Source of the DNA: Opitutia bacterium
GTDB lineage: Bacteria; Verrucomicrobiota; Verrucomicrobiia; Opitutales; UBA953
DNA: 64,000 nucleotides
Assembly: GCA_947470855.1 (NCBI GenBank)
Contig: CANIUQ010000005.1
Location: 22,728-86,727 of the forward strand
Reading direction: 5' to 3'
This document shows positions 35,132-44,537 of this stretch, piece after piece (positions within the stretch are counted from its first letter, which is position 1; every line of letters begins with the position of its first letter). The notes under the pieces were generated by a model, which saw only the letters and a program-made list of their open reading frames with translations, did not search any database and was not told where the DNA came from. The position numbers and the translations under genes are program-made.

Positions 35132-36652
35132 TTAACTTCTGCGACGCCAGAAGGAAATCGCAAGCCCGACTACACAGACAATGAGGGGAATGATGCTGAA
35201 TCGCAGGGCTAAGGCCCAAAAATCGGAAGCCGTGGCATTGACTTGATAGGCCGTGGAGGCTCGGGAGGGGAGGGATACCGCTCGATCACGGTCCGACAGC
35301 CAAGCGGCACATTGTAAAAGGAAGGCTTGATTACCCCCACGATTCAGTCGTGCATTGGCTGCGATTTCGGAGGTGCCAATAACGGCAAGTCTACCTCCAG
35401 TGCTGCTCGCTCCTTTACTAATGCCTGTCGCACGTTCGGCAGCGGAAGCGATGCAAATGGGTCCAGCTTGGTCTCGGTCGGGGTCAAAGCGAAAAGGCTT
35501 ACGGCGTGTTTCTGTTTCACCCCAAGAGTTGTCAGAAGCGAAGATGAGAGGAGTGACGGATAAAGTGCTGTCGGGTGGACTACCTTCATCAAAACGAGCA
35601 GGCCGCAGACGAGTGGCGATGAGTGGAAGGTCTTGTTCCTTTAAAACGCGGGTAAGGGAGTGGGGTTTGTCGGTCAGTCGTCGCAAAGCAATATCGCCAT
35701 CGGTTGTCCGAGAGGCAGGGTCGGGTTCCTGCAACTCAGCATCAGGGGAGAAGATAGCCCATTCGGCTAATACAGGTTCCAGTCCATGTGGTTTTCCTGG
35801 ATCCAAAAGAATCAAGACACGTCCATTCTTTTCATATAAGTAACTGCGCAATCTTTCTGTCTCTGCTGGAGAAAAAGCGGTTTGTGGACCAGCGACTAAA
35901 ATCATTGAGGCATCTCGCGGTATTTCGGTAATCGTCAGTAGGTCGAGAGGCCGAACGATAAAATTACGATTTCGCAACTGACGGGAAAGAGAAGACATTC
36001 CTCGCCAAGGATTAGACTCTTCAATACCCAGTTCGCCGTGTCCGCGAGTGACATAGCAAATCGCTGGTTTGTCTTCCGTAACCTCTAGTAATCCTGATGT
36101 AATGGCTTCTTCACCGCGAAAAACGAGACGTTTGTCGGCTGACATCTCAAAGAATTCATTTCCATTAATGTACTTAGCTCGATTGCCACAGGTAAGAATT
36201 AAAACCGTATTTCGACCAGGTGGACCGTGTTGTGCAGCGACTTCCGCTAATCGCTCTTGATTTAATCCCGCACTAATTTGGGAAACACTGAACCATTCGG
36301 CGTCCTCACGACCAGCCTCGAGTTTGTAAGATTCGAGCAGTTTGCTGATTTGCAGGCGTAGTGGTGCGTCGCCTTCATTGAAATTATCGAGGAGAATGAA
36401 TGCCTGTACCCAATTTTTATTTTTCTTATTTCCCGTCGGGCTTTTTCTTCCTGCCAGACGAATGGTTTCGACGGATTCAGTAGCCAAAGAATGTCGTCGA
36501 TCAGCGGTCAGGTCTTTTCGAAAACGAAATTCAACTTGAGAGGCGAGGTAGTTAATTGCGACGGCTAAACCAATCGCTAAAACGACTTGGGCTAAACGAT
36601 TAAAGCGCCGAATGGGGCGAACGTGACTAAAATCATCCCGAAAGTCCGACAT
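35132..36652 (-). CDS. GldG-like ABC transporter auxiliary protein
   Basis: A 506-residue protein with membrane helices at both ends (about 22-40 and the last 25 residues) and a large extracytoplasmic domain between them. The pattern LTADRRHSLATESVETIRLAG after helix one, and the central domain with YVTRGHGELGIEE and LLDPGKPHGLEPVLAEW, identify the GldG/ABC_transp_aux family. In gliding Bacteroidota, GldG works with GldA and GldF; here the homologous set is likely an ABC exporter of unknown substrate, not proof of gliding. Gap to the permease gene is 1 base. Confidence 0.88.
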   Translation of the reverse strand: MSDFRDDFSHVRPIRRFNRLAQVVLAIGLAVAINYLASQVEFRFRKDLTADRRHSLATESVETIRLAGRKSPTGNKKNKNWVQAFILLDNFNEGDAPLRLQISKLLESYKLEAGREDAEWFSVSQISAGLNQERLAEVAAQHGPPGRNTVLILTCGNRAKYINGNEFFEMSADKRLVFRGEEAITSGLLEVTEDKPAICYVTRGHGELGIEESNPWRGMSSLSRQLRNRNFIVRPLDLLTITEIPRDASMILVAGPQTAFSPAETERLRSYLYEKNGRVLILLDPGKPHGLEPVLAEWAIFSPDAELQEPDPASRTTDGDIALRRLTDKPHSLTRVLKEQDLPLIATRLRPARFDEGSPPDSTLSVTPLIFASDNSWGETETRRKPFRFDPDRDQAGPICIASAAERATGISKGASSTGGRLAVIGTSEIAANARLNRGGNQAFLLQCAAWLSDRDRAVSLPSRASTAYQVNATASDFWALALRFSIIPLIVCVVGLAISFWRRRS

Positions 36653-36653
36653 A

Positions 36654-37415
36654 TTATTCTTTGCCCTCCACAGCGATTACGGAAAGTCCTAAACACAGAA
36701 AAGTTCCCGTGAGATAGAGAATGAGTGGTCGTGAATCAAGAATGCCTGAAGCAAAGTCTTCTAGGTGACCAAAGGTGCGCAAGTGGGCGGCGGGTTCGCG
36801 CAACCAGCCTAGCCATGTCCAACTCTCAATGGGCAACGATTCAATCGCACCACCCGCGGCGGTAAGTCCTAATAAAGTGATAAAAGTTAAGAGAGCAGCG
36901 AGGGTAGCACTTCGTGTTAAACAACTGCAGAGAATCCCAATCGCTACGTGTAAAAGTCCGCTGACTACAATGAAACAGAGTCCTCCCCAGAGTGTGGCTG
37001 GATCGCCCAATCGAGTATCGCTGGGCGTGCCTAAACGAGCTGCGGTTAGTAAAGGAAAGGGTAAAAAGGCTAACCAAAAAACCACCCAAGTAATCCATGC
37101 GGAGAGAAATTTCGCCCAAACAATAGCGGCTGTACTGGCCGTGGTGGTGAGAAGGGCCGAGAGTGTACCTTGTCTCCTTTCTTCGGCAAAACTTCGCATG
37201 GTGAGTAAAGGAAGTACGCAAAGAAGAGGGAGCCAGAATAGTCGGAAAGTGGCCTCGACGGGAGTCCAAGGCTGAGGTGCACGACTGCATTCAAGAATAG
37301 CGAACCAGTGGATTGTGCCCACGAGGATTAAAAACAAGGCTGCTGCTGCCCAGTTGCTCCAAGTGAGAAAAGCGGTTCTTAATTCATGCCAGAGTAATGT
37401 ACGGAAGTGATGCAT
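36654..37415 (-). CDS. ABC-2 type permease (GldF-like)
   Basis: A 253-residue integral membrane protein with six hydrophobic segments. It starts LLWHELRTAFLTWSNWAAAALFLILVG, has the ABC-2 loop TMRSFAEERRQGTLSALLTT near 70-90, and ends in a last helix close to the C-terminus. The R-S-F-A-E-E-R-x-x-G-T motif is typical of GldF/NosY-like permeases. It pairs with the ATPase upstream, whose stop overlaps this start by one base (TAATG), and with the GldG-like protein downstream. Confidence 0.9.
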   Translation of the reverse strand: MHHFRTLLWHELRTAFLTWSNWAAAALFLILVGTIHWFAILECSRAPQPWTPVEATFRLFWLPLLCVLPLLTMRSFAEERRQGTLSALLTTTASTAAIVWAKFLSAWITWVVFWLAFLPFPLLTAARLGTPSDTRLGDPATLWGGLCFIVVSGLLHVAIGILCSCLTRSATLAALLTFITLLGLTAAGGAIESLPIESWTWLGWLREPAAHLRTFGHLEDFASGILDSRPLILYLTGTFLCLGLSVIAVEGKE

Positions 37416-38404
37416 TAGGGTCGGCTCCTTTCACTGGGTGAGCGACGGGTGGCTGCGATAAAGATATCCTCTAGACCACAATGTTGTTCAGCAATTTCTC
37501 GAAGAGGAATGCCAGCTTGAATGAGTGAACCAGCCAAGGTTTCGCGGGCGGGCGATTGCGAGGGCATCGTGACTTGGTAGCGATTCCATCCTCCATCCAC
37601 CTCGCCGATTTTTTCAATGGTGGATGATTCTTCGATTTTCAAACAAAGAGCACTTAATTCGCTCAAGGAAGCTCGGGAGAGAATGTGAAAGACAGAGTCG
37701 GGTAGGAGTTCTCGACGCAGGTCTTCTGTTTTTCCCTGAGCCACGAGCCGTCCACGGTTGATAATGACGACCTTGTCGCAGACTTGCTCGACTTCGTGCA
37801 AGATGTGGCTCGAAATTAAAACCGCCATTTCCCCACGCAGAGAACGAATCAAATCACGAATGCCTAAAATTTGATGGGGGTCGAGGCCGATCGTTGGTTC
37901 GTCTAGGATAACCACTTTGGGTTTGGCTAGCAGGGCATCGGCAATACCGACTCGCTGACGAAATCCTTTCGAGAGTTGTCCAATTAAACGACCAGAGGCA
38001 CGACGAACTAAGTCACAATCTTCCATTACTTTACGAACTCGATCGGCAACCTCTTTAGGGTCCACGTCCTTCAATCGTGCACGCAGAGAGAGATATTCTT
38101 CGACCTTCAAATCCTCGGGAAGGGGATTATTTTCGGGCATATAGGCCATGTGCCGTTTAGACTCGGTTGGATTTAAGGCGACGGATTCCCCCCAAATATA
38201 AGCCCTGCCAGAAGTGCCAGCCATCGTTCCAGAAAGGATACGCATGGTGGTTGATTTGCCTGCTCCATTAGGGCCTAAAAAACCAACAATCTCTCCTGGT
38301 GCGACGGAGAAAGTGAGATCCTCAATCGCCACGAGATTTCCGTAACGTTTCGTTAAGGATTCCGCCGCCACGGCGGCTTTTGGCTGTGGCGAAGATTCAG
38401 CCAT
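37415..38404 (-). CDS. ABC exporter ATPase (GldA-like)
   Basis: A 329-residue ATPase: Walker A GPNGAGKST (44-52), signature LSKGFRQRV (about 143-151, the K-G-x-x-Q-R variant common in ABC-2 exporters), Walker B VVILDEP, and the switch histidine in SSHILHE. A C-terminal region of about 100 residues resembles the extra domain of GldA-type ATPases. It drives the ABC-2 permease and GldG-like protein encoded next. It starts 7 bases after the TPR-like membrane protein gene. Confidence 0.92.
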   Translation of the reverse strand: MAESSPQPKAAVAAESLTKRYGNLVAIEDLTFSVAPGEIVGFLGPNGAGKSTTMRILSGTMAGTSGRAYIWGESVALNPTESKRHMAYMPENNPLPEDLKVEEYLSLRARLKDVDPKEVADRVRKVMEDCDLVRRASGRLIGQLSKGFRQRVGIADALLAKPKVVILDEPTIGLDPHQILGIRDLIRSLRGEMAVLISSHILHEVEQVCDKVVIINRGRLVAQGKTEDLRRELLPDSVFHILSRASLSELSALCLKIEESSTIEKIGEVDGGWNRYQVTMPSQSPARETLAGSLIQAGIPLREIAEQHCGLEDIFIAATRRSPSERSRP

Positions 38405-38411
38405 CTTGGAT

Positions 38412-39152
38412 TTATCGCACGGCAGGCTTATCTGCCGGAGGTGTGGGAACGGGGTTTAAAAGAGAAGGCTCGGTACGGACCAACCAATTTTTTTCATCCG
38501 TCCAAACGTGGTTAGGTAGCAAACGCTTGTCCATTAGGTTAATCCATTTTGAAGCATTGGCAGAGTCTCCTCGCTGTAAGGCGGTATTGGCCAAAATAAT
38601 CATCGCATATCCACGAAGTGTGTCGGGTGCAGTTTTATCATCGGCGATGGTAGCCAATGAGGTTTCGGCCTCTTTCTCTCCTAAGTCGAGACGTGTTAAT
38701 GCCGCATAGAGTCGTGCTCGAGTCGCTAAGGCTTTTAGCAAAGGAGAGTCGCCAGCTGCCTGCGCTAAAGGAATGACTTCGTCATAGGTCTTGGCCGCCT
38801 CAACCAGCTTCGCCTTTTGGCGGAGTTCATCAGCCACTTCGAGCAACGCCACAACTGACAAAGGTTCGCTAGGGTGGATAGCGCTAAAGAGGCGTTTAGC
38901 GGCAGTGTCCTTACAAGCATTGTAAGCATCGCCGACTTCTTGGCGTTTGGATTGTTGCCAGAAATAAAAAGCTAAGAAAGCGAGAATACCTATAATCACG
39001 GAGGTGGTGCCACGAACGATCAGAGTCTTGTTGCGTTCCCAAAATAGCCAGAGGCGGTCTTCCGCATCCGCTTGAGCAAAATCCTCGTCCACTACCACCA
39101 AATTTCGGTCATCGTCTTTCATTGCACGCTTTTTGGTACTATCTTCAGCCAT
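38412..39152 (-). CDS. Single-span membrane protein with TPR-like periplasmic domain (YfgM-like)
   Basis: A 246-residue protein with an acidic N-terminal cytoplasmic part, one membrane helix (about 47-67, TTSVIIGILAFLAFYFWQ) and a helical, Ala/Leu-rich domain that reads like tetratricopeptide repeats (for example AKTYDEVIPLAQAAGDSPLLKALATRARLYAALTRL). Topology and composition match YfgM-type ancillary proteins of the Sec machinery, but this is a general resemblance. It is the first gene of the nine-gene run to prmB. On its strand a TTGACA box (39189-39184) lies 37 bases upstream of the ATG. Confidence 0.75.
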   Translation of the reverse strand: MAEDSTKKRAMKDDDRNLVVVDEDFAQADAEDRLWLFWERNKTLIVRGTTSVIIGILAFLAFYFWQQSKRQEVGDAYNACKDTAAKRLFSAIHPSEPLSVVALLEVADELRQKAKLVEAAKTYDEVIPLAQAAGDSPLLKALATRARLYAALTRLDLGEKEAETSLATIADDKTAPDTLRGYAMIILANTALQRGDSANASKWINLMDKRLLPNHVWTDEKNWLVRTEPSLLNPVPTPPADKPAVR

Positions 39153-39253
39153 ATTCCCTTAACCCTTAACAAGGAAAGCCAAGTGTCAACCCCCTCCTCC
39201 CCATCCTCTGGGCTTGTTTCCTGCCCCGAGCTCATAAGGATGGGTTTAATCTC

Positions 39254-41182
39254 ATGAGCGACCCACTTTCTGTTCTATCGGCCTTAAAAGCGGCTAAGTC
39301 CAAGAATCAAATTTCCTCCGCCTCTTTTGCGAATGCTAAACTCTGGCTCGAATCGGATGGCCTTCCACAGGAAATGATTGAAGCCATGGCTGATTTAGTC
39401 ACCCAATCTGCCTGGGCTGAAATCGAAGACCGTTTTTATAAAGGAATTGCCTTTGGCACGGGCGGTATGCGGGGGCGGACGGTGGGTCGGGTTAGTGCCG
39501 CCAATGAACGAGATGCTAATGGATTGCCGATTCGTGCGGGAGTGGGATCGGCTTATTTAAATGACCTTAATATTCTCCGAGCGGGTTTAGGTTTATGGCG
39601 TTATGTTTCGGCACAAACTGCTAAACCTAAAATAGTTATTGCTCACGACGTTCGTCACTTTTCCCGTCACTTCGCCGAATTACTGGCCTCGGCTTGGACG
39701 CAATGGGGAGGGGAAGCCTTTTTGTTTAGTGGCGCGCGCTCCACTCCACAGTTAAGTTATACGCTGCGTCATCTGCATGCGGAGGCTGGAGTTGTTATTA
39801 CAGCGAGCCATAATCCATCTCACGATAATGGATTTAAGTGTTACCTTAGTGATGGCGGTCAGGTAACTCCACCTGCCGACGTTTCCATCGTCGAATGGGT
39901 CAGAAAAATTGCTTTAAGTGATGTCGCTCCGTTTTTGAAAAAAGATTTGAGCGCAGTACAGTCCGTACCTCCTTCTGCCGAGGATGCATACCTGAGTCGC
40001 TTGGCCAACTTGGTTGTAAACCAAGAGACTCTCTCGCGTCATGCTCCTAAAGTCGTTTATACTAATTTACATGGTACTGGTGATGTTATGGTCGTACCCG
40101 CTTTGCGACGAATTGGCTTAGAGCCTCAAATGGTCGAAGAGCAGCGCGAGCATGACGGTCGATTCCCCACGGTGCCTTCTCCCAATCCTGAAAGTCCCGC
40201 GGCCTTTGTTCTGGCCATAAAACTCGCTGAAGAAGTTGGAGCTGATCTTGTTTTAGCGACTGACCCCGATGCTGATCGGGTAGGGGTTGCCTGTCCTGTG
40301 CCCGAGGGAGGATATCGACTTCTTTCCGGCAATGAAGTCGCAGCATTGTTAACCGAATTCCGTCTCTCTTCTCTGGAAGATGCTGGAATGTTGCCTGCGG
40401 GTGGAACAAGTTCGGCCGTTGTTTTAAAATCGTTGGTCACCACTCCACTCGTAAAAAAAATCTGTGACCGCCACGGTGTGCGTTGCTTAGAAACCCTCGT
40501 TGGGTTTAAATGGATTGCTCGTAAATTAGAAAAATGGTCACAAAAATTATCAGCGGCAACTGGCACTGAGACGGAATCCCTTCCCTTGGTTCGTCGAGTT
40601 CCATTGGTTCTCCGCCATTCTACTTTTTTTGTACTCGGTGCGGAAGAGAGCTATGGCTATTTGTCTGATGAGATGATTCGCGATAAAGATGCGAATGGGG
40701 CGGTCGTGATGCTCTGCGAATTCGCCGCTGTGCTTCGTTCTCGTGGGCGAACTCTTCTCGATGCTTTAGATGCTTTGCATCTAAGTTACGGAGCTCATCA
40801 CGAAGATTTAATTAATCTTTCTTTTGAAGGAGCGGAGGGAGCGGCGGCTATTCGACGTATTGTTTCTTCGTGGCGTAAATCTCCCGCCAAAGAAATCGAT
40901 GGAGCAAAGGTGGTAAAAATAACCGATTATGAGGCTGATGAAGTTTTCGATGCCGAAGGTGAACGCGTTCCTGCGGAAGAGTTCTTAGTGATTGATTTAG
41001 CGGACGAAAGACGTGTTGCTGTTCGTGCTTCTGGTACCGAGCCCAAGGTGAAATTTTATACTTTTGCCTCAGTTAAAGTGGAGGAGGCTGATGATCTGAA
41101 ATCCGCTCGAGAACGGGCTCGCCAAGCGACGGCCTCTTTGAGACAATGGCTAGAGTCAGACGCTAAAAAACGCGCCAAATAA
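39254..41182 (+). CDS. Phosphohexomutase (phosphoglucomutase/phosphomannomutase family)
   Basis: A 642-residue enzyme with all four mutase domains. The phosphoserine loop is TASHNPSHDNG (Ser185), the metal loop is DPDADR (337-342), the sugar-binding loop includes GAEESYGY, and the phosphate-binding loop near the C-terminus is RASGTEPKVKFY. The length and the GTGGMRGR segment near 68-75 resemble the PGM2-like phosphopentomutase/phosphoglucomutase branch rather than short phosphomannomutases. It should interconvert hexose 1- and 6-phosphates for glycogen, envelope sugars or nucleoside salvage. It overlaps the following lipoprotein start (TAATG). Confidence 0.93.
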   Translation: MSDPLSVLSALKAAKSKNQISSASFANAKLWLESDGLPQEMIEAMADLVTQSAWAEIEDRFYKGIAFGTGGMRGRTVGRVSAANERDANGLPIRAGVGSAYLNDLNILRAGLGLWRYVSAQTAKPKIVIAHDVRHFSRHFAELLASAWTQWGGEAFLFSGARSTPQLSYTLRHLHAEAGVVITASHNPSHDNGFKCYLSDGGQVTPPADVSIVEWVRKIALSDVAPFLKKDLSAVQSVPPSAEDAYLSRLANLVVNQETLSRHAPKVVYTNLHGTGDVMVVPALRRIGLEPQMVEEQREHDGRFPTVPSPNPESPAAFVLAIKLAEEVGADLVLATDPDADRVGVACPVPEGGYRLLSGNEVAALLTEFRLSSLEDAGMLPAGGTSSAVVLKSLVTTPLVKKICDRHGVRCLETLVGFKWIARKLEKWSQKLSAATGTETESLPLVRRVPLVLRHSTFFVLGAEESYGYLSDEMIRDKDANGAVVMLCEFAAVLRSRGRTLLDALDALHLSYGAHHEDLINLSFEGAEGAAAIRRIVSSWRKSPAKEIDGAKVVKITDYEADEVFDAEGERVPAEEFLVIDLADERRVAVRASGTEPKVKFYTFASVKVEEADDLKSARERARQATASLRQWLESDAKKRAK

Positions 41183-41418
41183 TGAAATCTCTCCCCCTTC
41201 TTTTTTTGAATGTCGCCTGCTTAACGGGTTGTGCGATTCCTGAGAATGATCCTTCTTTCCGTGCGGAAAAATCTCCTGCGGCCGCGGCTTTAGCGGGGGA
41301 GGAGCCAGCCGCCGGCCATTTGCATGATCGTGTTCAAGATGCGAATGAGAAAAATACCAAGCGTCTCCAAGAGCACGATTGGCGCGCGGTTCAACCAGCC
41401 GTTGGACCTAAGCCTTAG
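41182..41418 (+). CDS. Small lipoprotein of unknown function
   Basis: A 78-residue product with a lipoprotein signal ending in LTGC (Cys17). The mature part is short, Ala/Glu-rich, with a helical stretch (HLHDRVQDANEKNTKRLQEHDW) and no known domain. It begins inside the stop codon of the mutase gene (TAATG) and its last 11 bases overlap the end of aroB on the other strand. Small proteins of this kind are easily missed; the signal peptide and coupled start support it. Confidence 0.7.
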   Translation: MKSLPLLFLNVACLTGCAIPENDPSFRAEKSPAAAALAGEEPAAGHLHDRVQDANEKNTKRLQEHDWRAVQPAVGPKP

Positions 41419-42505
41419 CCCCTCCGTAAAGGAGGGCCTGAACGGCCAGATTTTCGGGTACATCGCAAACGGTTTCTGCTTTTCCGATTCCTTTTAAGAG
41501 AACAAACCGAAGTTTTCCGGCTCTCACCTTTTTGTCTTTTTGCATCGCTGCTACTAAGTTATGACAAGCCAAGGGTGAGTGCAGTCGGACAGGCAGATGG
41601 AAGTCGGCCAAAGTTTTTTCGATCACTTTCGCTTCATCGGCTGAACAGCGATGAAGGGCTGAAGAGAGGTGAGCTGCCATGACTAGTCCGATGGCTACGG
41701 CTTCGCCGTGAAGATAGGTTCCGTAGCCTGCGACTGTCTCAATAGCATGGCCAAAGGTGTGTCCCAAGTTTAAAAGTGCACGTCCACCTTCAGCACGAGT
41801 TTCAAATTCATCTTCCGCCACAATGCCCGCTTTGATTTCTACACAGCGTTTAATAAAGAAAGGCAGTTGCGAACTTTGCCAATGGAGGGGTCCACTCTTT
41901 TGTAAGTTGGAAAAAAGTGTATGGTCTGCGATTAAACCATGTTTAACGACCTCAGCCATGCCTGCAGCAAATTCGCGTGCGGGAAGGGTGGAGAGTAGTG
42001 AGGTGTCGGCATAGACGGCTTGGGGCTGATGGAAGTGCCCAACCAGATTTTTCCCCGCCTTAAGATTGATCCCTGTTTTTCCACCTACAGAACTGTCCAC
42101 CATCGCTAGAAGTGTCGTGGGAATTTGAATACATTCGATTCCTCTTAAATAAGAGGCTGCGACGAAACCGGCGAGGTCTCCAACCACGCCTCCACCAACT
42201 GCAAAAATGCATCCATCTCGGGCAACTCCTTGTTCGGCTAAGAAATCCCACAATCGAATACATTCAGACGCCGCTTTGGCCTTTTCGCCATCATGGAGGG
42301 TGATAACCACAGGCATCAAAGCTTCGAGGGCCTTGATTAAATCAGGACGAGCCGTCGCAATTGCGGGAGAGGTGACCGCCACGCATTTTTTACCCTGATT
42401 TTTCTTTTCTTGGGCTACGGCTAATGCTTCAGCCAAAACCCCAACGCCAATGCGAATAGGGTAGGATTTTTCTCCCAGAATAACGGTGACGCTTTCCACG
42501 GCCAT
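41408..42505 (-). CDS. aroB: 3-Dehydroquinate synthase
   Basis: A 365-residue enzyme from ATG 42505 (a GTG two codons upstream is possible). It converts DAHP to 3-dehydroquinate, the second shikimate step, using NAD and zinc. Conserved features are VGGGVVGDLAGFVAASYLRG, the PTTLLAMVDSSVGGKTGIN segment, VKHG and the zinc ligands in LNLGHTFGHAIE and HGEAVAIG. It is last in the run ribB(A), ribH, nusB, ftsY, aroB, 42 bp after ftsY. It overlaps the small lipoprotein gene tail to tail by 11 bases. Confidence 0.96.
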   Translation of the reverse strand: MAVESVTVILGEKSYPIRIGVGVLAEALAVAQEKKNQGKKCVAVTSPAIATARPDLIKALEALMPVVITLHDGEKAKAASECIRLWDFLAEQGVARDGCIFAVGGGVVGDLAGFVAASYLRGIECIQIPTTLLAMVDSSVGGKTGINLKAGKNLVGHFHQPQAVYADTSLLSTLPAREFAAGMAEVVKHGLIADHTLFSNLQKSGPLHWQSSQLPFFIKRCVEIKAGIVAEDEFETRAEGGRALLNLGHTFGHAIETVAGYGTYLHGEAVAIGLVMAAHLSSALHRCSADEAKVIEKTLADFHLPVRLHSPLACHNLVAAMQKDKKVRAGKLRFVLLKGIGKAETVCDVPENLAVQALLYGGAKA

Positions 42506-42547
42506 GCTCACACGCTGATAGGTTGCTCTCTCGCTGGCAAGCCTACC

Positions 42548-43456
42548 TCACGCATCCAAGCCTAAGACAGAGCGGGCGTAGGCTTTTTTATCGAAGGGTT
42601 GCAGGTCTTCCATCTTTTCCCCGATACCGATAAAGCGAACAGGCACCCCGAGTTCACGAACAATAGCCACTAAAGCACCGCCTTTGGCGGTGCCGTCTAA
42701 TTTGGTGACGATGATTCCCGTTAAGCCGACGGCTTCATGAAACACTTTGGCTTGCTCTAAAGAATTAGCTCCTAGGGATCCATCGATGACTAACCATTTT
42801 TCATGAGGAGCTCCAGGCATCGCCTTGTTTACCACACGAACCACCTTACGTAATTCCTCCAGTAGATGAGCTTTGGTGTGAAGACGTCCCGCAGTGTCTA
42901 AAATGACAAAATCGCTGTTACGAGCGATACCAGCTTTGACGCTATCAAAAGCGACCGCTGCGGAATCAGCACCGGACGCACCTTGAACGATTTCAGTGCC
43001 CAGTCTTTCTGCCCAAGTAGCCAATTGCTCGCCCGCCGCCGCGCGGAAAGTATCGCACGCCCCCAAGAGACAGCGTTGATTGGATTTTTGCCAACGAGAG
43101 ACAAGTTTGGCTGCAGTGGTCGTCTTTCCGGCTCCGTTCACTCCCAGTAACATGATGACCACGGGTTTAGATTTTTCTGGAGGCTGCCATGGTTCGCAAA
43201 TTCGCAAATGGCTTTCGATAACGGCGGCGGCGGCTTCGGCTGGACCTATTTTGCGCATCGCGGCATCGCTTTGCCAAACTTTTTGAGCAGCGGCAACCGC
43301 TTCATTGGCAGTCGCCATACCAAAATCTCCCGCAATGAATAATTCACGCAACTGTTCGACGGACTGTGCATCCATTGGACGAGCGAGAAGATTCGCCATC
43401 GCCTGAGCTGTGCGACTTAAACCTGATTTTAACTTTGTCCAAAAACCCTCCGCCAT
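42548..43456 (-). CDS. ftsY: Signal recognition particle receptor FtsY
   Basis: A 302-residue SRP-type GTPase, the membrane receptor for co-translational targeting. It has the N-domain helices (1-90), the G1 loop [10 protein letters not shown] (105-114), the insertion-box region [11 protein letters not shown] (135-145), the G3 motif DTAGRL, the G4 motif [10 protein letters not shown] and the closing loop [17 protein letters not shown]. The acidic A domain of the E. coli protein is absent, as in many bacteria. It lies 3 bp after nusB. Confidence 0.96.
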   Translation of the reverse strand: MAEGFWTKLKSGLSRTAQAMANLLARPMDAQSVEQLRELFIAGDFGMATANEAVAAAQKVWQSDAAMRKIGPAEAAAAVIESHLRICEPWQPPEKSKPVVIMLLGVNGAGKTTTAAKLVSRWQKSNQRCLLGACDTFRAAAGEQLATWAERLGTEIVQGASGADSAAVAFDSVKAGIARNSDFVILDTAGRLHTKAHLLEELRKVVRVVNKAMPGAPHEKWLVIDGSLGANSLEQAKVFHEAVGLTGIIVTKLDGTAKGGALVAIVRELGVPVRFIGIGEKMEDLQPFDKKAYARSVLGLDA

Positions 43457-43459
43457 AAA

Positions 43460-43939
43460 TTAAGTTCCTTCCGCTTTGCGAGGGTCGCGACCGAGTTCCC
43501 CTTTGTAGCGATCGAGGATGCCATTGACAAAGCGTTTTGATTCGTCGGTGGAATAGGCTTTGGCGATATCGACCGCTTCATTAATTGTAACAATCGGAGG
43601 AATATCGTTTCGACGCATGAGTTCGAAGATGGCTAAACGTAGAATGGCGAGATCCACTTTCGCAATTCGATCAAAGGCCCAATTTTGGGCGTAGCGAACG
43701 ACGATTTCATCAATCAACGCATAATCGCGAATCACTCCTTGAATGAGTTCTTCCGCGAAAGAATAGTAATCTCGTGGTTGTTCTTGTTCGCTAAAGAAAT
43801 CGTAGAGTGCCGTGACTAAATCGGTGTGTCGTTGGCTCTCCCACGAATACAAAAATTGCATCGCTGCGACGCGATTATCGTGCCGACGATTTCGTTTTGT
43901 AGGAGCCACGGGTGGTTGTTCTGATTCAGGATTTTCCAC
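43460..43939 (-). CDS. nusB: Transcription antitermination factor NusB
   Basis: A 159-residue, all-helical protein that binds boxA RNA with ribosomal protein S10 in rRNA antitermination. Family marks are RVAAMQFLYSWE, then FDRIAKVDLAILRLAIFEL and VTINEAVDIAKAYSTDESKRFVNGILD. The start is GTG 43939: GGGAGAG lies eight bases upstream (43954-43948) and the codon follows the ribH stop by one base. The longer frame to 43978 would overlap ribH. The ribH-nusB pairing is very widespread in bacteria. Confidence 0.95.
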   Translation of the reverse strand: MENPESEQPPVAPTKRNRRHDNRVAAMQFLYSWESQRHTDLVTALYDFFSEQEQPRDYYSFAEELIQGVIRDYALIDEIVVRYAQNWAFDRIAKVDLAILRLAIFELMRRNDIPPIVTINEAVDIAKAYSTDESKRFVNGILDRYKGELGRDPRKAEGT

Positions 43940-43940
43940 T

Positions 43941-44477
43941 TTAGTTTCTCTCCCAAGGTTCGTCTGAATTAAAATCAATCTCTTCTTCGGCTAAATGATC
44001 GAGGTGAAAGCCTAAGTTGGCACGATGTTGTGCCATAACTAAGGCGGCAGAACCAAATTCCGTTCCACGATCCAATTCCCCTAAACAACGTGCTTCGGCT
44101 TGAGCTCGATTTAAGGTGACCACAATTCCATTAATTACAGGCACTTCTGTGCGGAGGCTGATATCGATGAGGGATTTGGCCGTCGCATGTGCAATGATTT
44201 CGTGGTGAGGCGTATCGCCAGCAATGACGACGCCTAAAGCAATGAGACAGTCGTATTCACCAAGCTCAGCCGCCATATAGGTGACGTAAGGCAATTCACC
44301 TGAACCGGGAACTCGTCTTAAATGAATATTTTCTTCCTTCACTTTAGCCGCACGTAAAGCGGCGACTGTCTTTTTCAAAAGGGCTTCGACTAAATCGTTG
44401 TTATAGCTCGCTGCGATAATCCCAATGACAAAGTCTTCACCAGAAAGGTTGGGGGTGGATGGTTTGTCTTGGCTCAT
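43941..44477 (-). CDS. ribH: 6,7-Dimethyl-8-ribityllumazine synthase
   Basis: A 178-residue enzyme from ATG 44477 (a TTG 17 codons upstream is less likely). It joins the butanone phosphate made by RibB with the aminopyrimidine to give lumazine, the riboflavin precursor. Conserved parts are FVIGIIAASYNNDLVEALL, VPGSGELPY (equivalent of PGAFE), ALGVVIAGDTPHHEII with the catalytic His, and the closing helix. The C-terminal 25 residues are acidic and longer than usual. It follows ribB(A) after 60 bp and precedes nusB by 1 base. Confidence 0.94.
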   Translation of the reverse strand: MSQDKPSTPNLSGEDFVIGIIAASYNNDLVEALLKKTVAALRAAKVKEENIHLRRVPGSGELPYVTYMAAELGEYDCLIALGVVIAGDTPHHEIIAHATAKSLIDISLRTEVPVINGIVVTLNRAQAEARCLGELDRGTEFGSAALVMAQHRANLGFHLDHLAEEEIDFNSDEPWERN

Positions 44478-44537
44478 CGGCGTGGAAGAACGGAAGGCTG
44501 ATGCAACGGTTTCCCTCTCAGCATTCAAGAGGAAATC

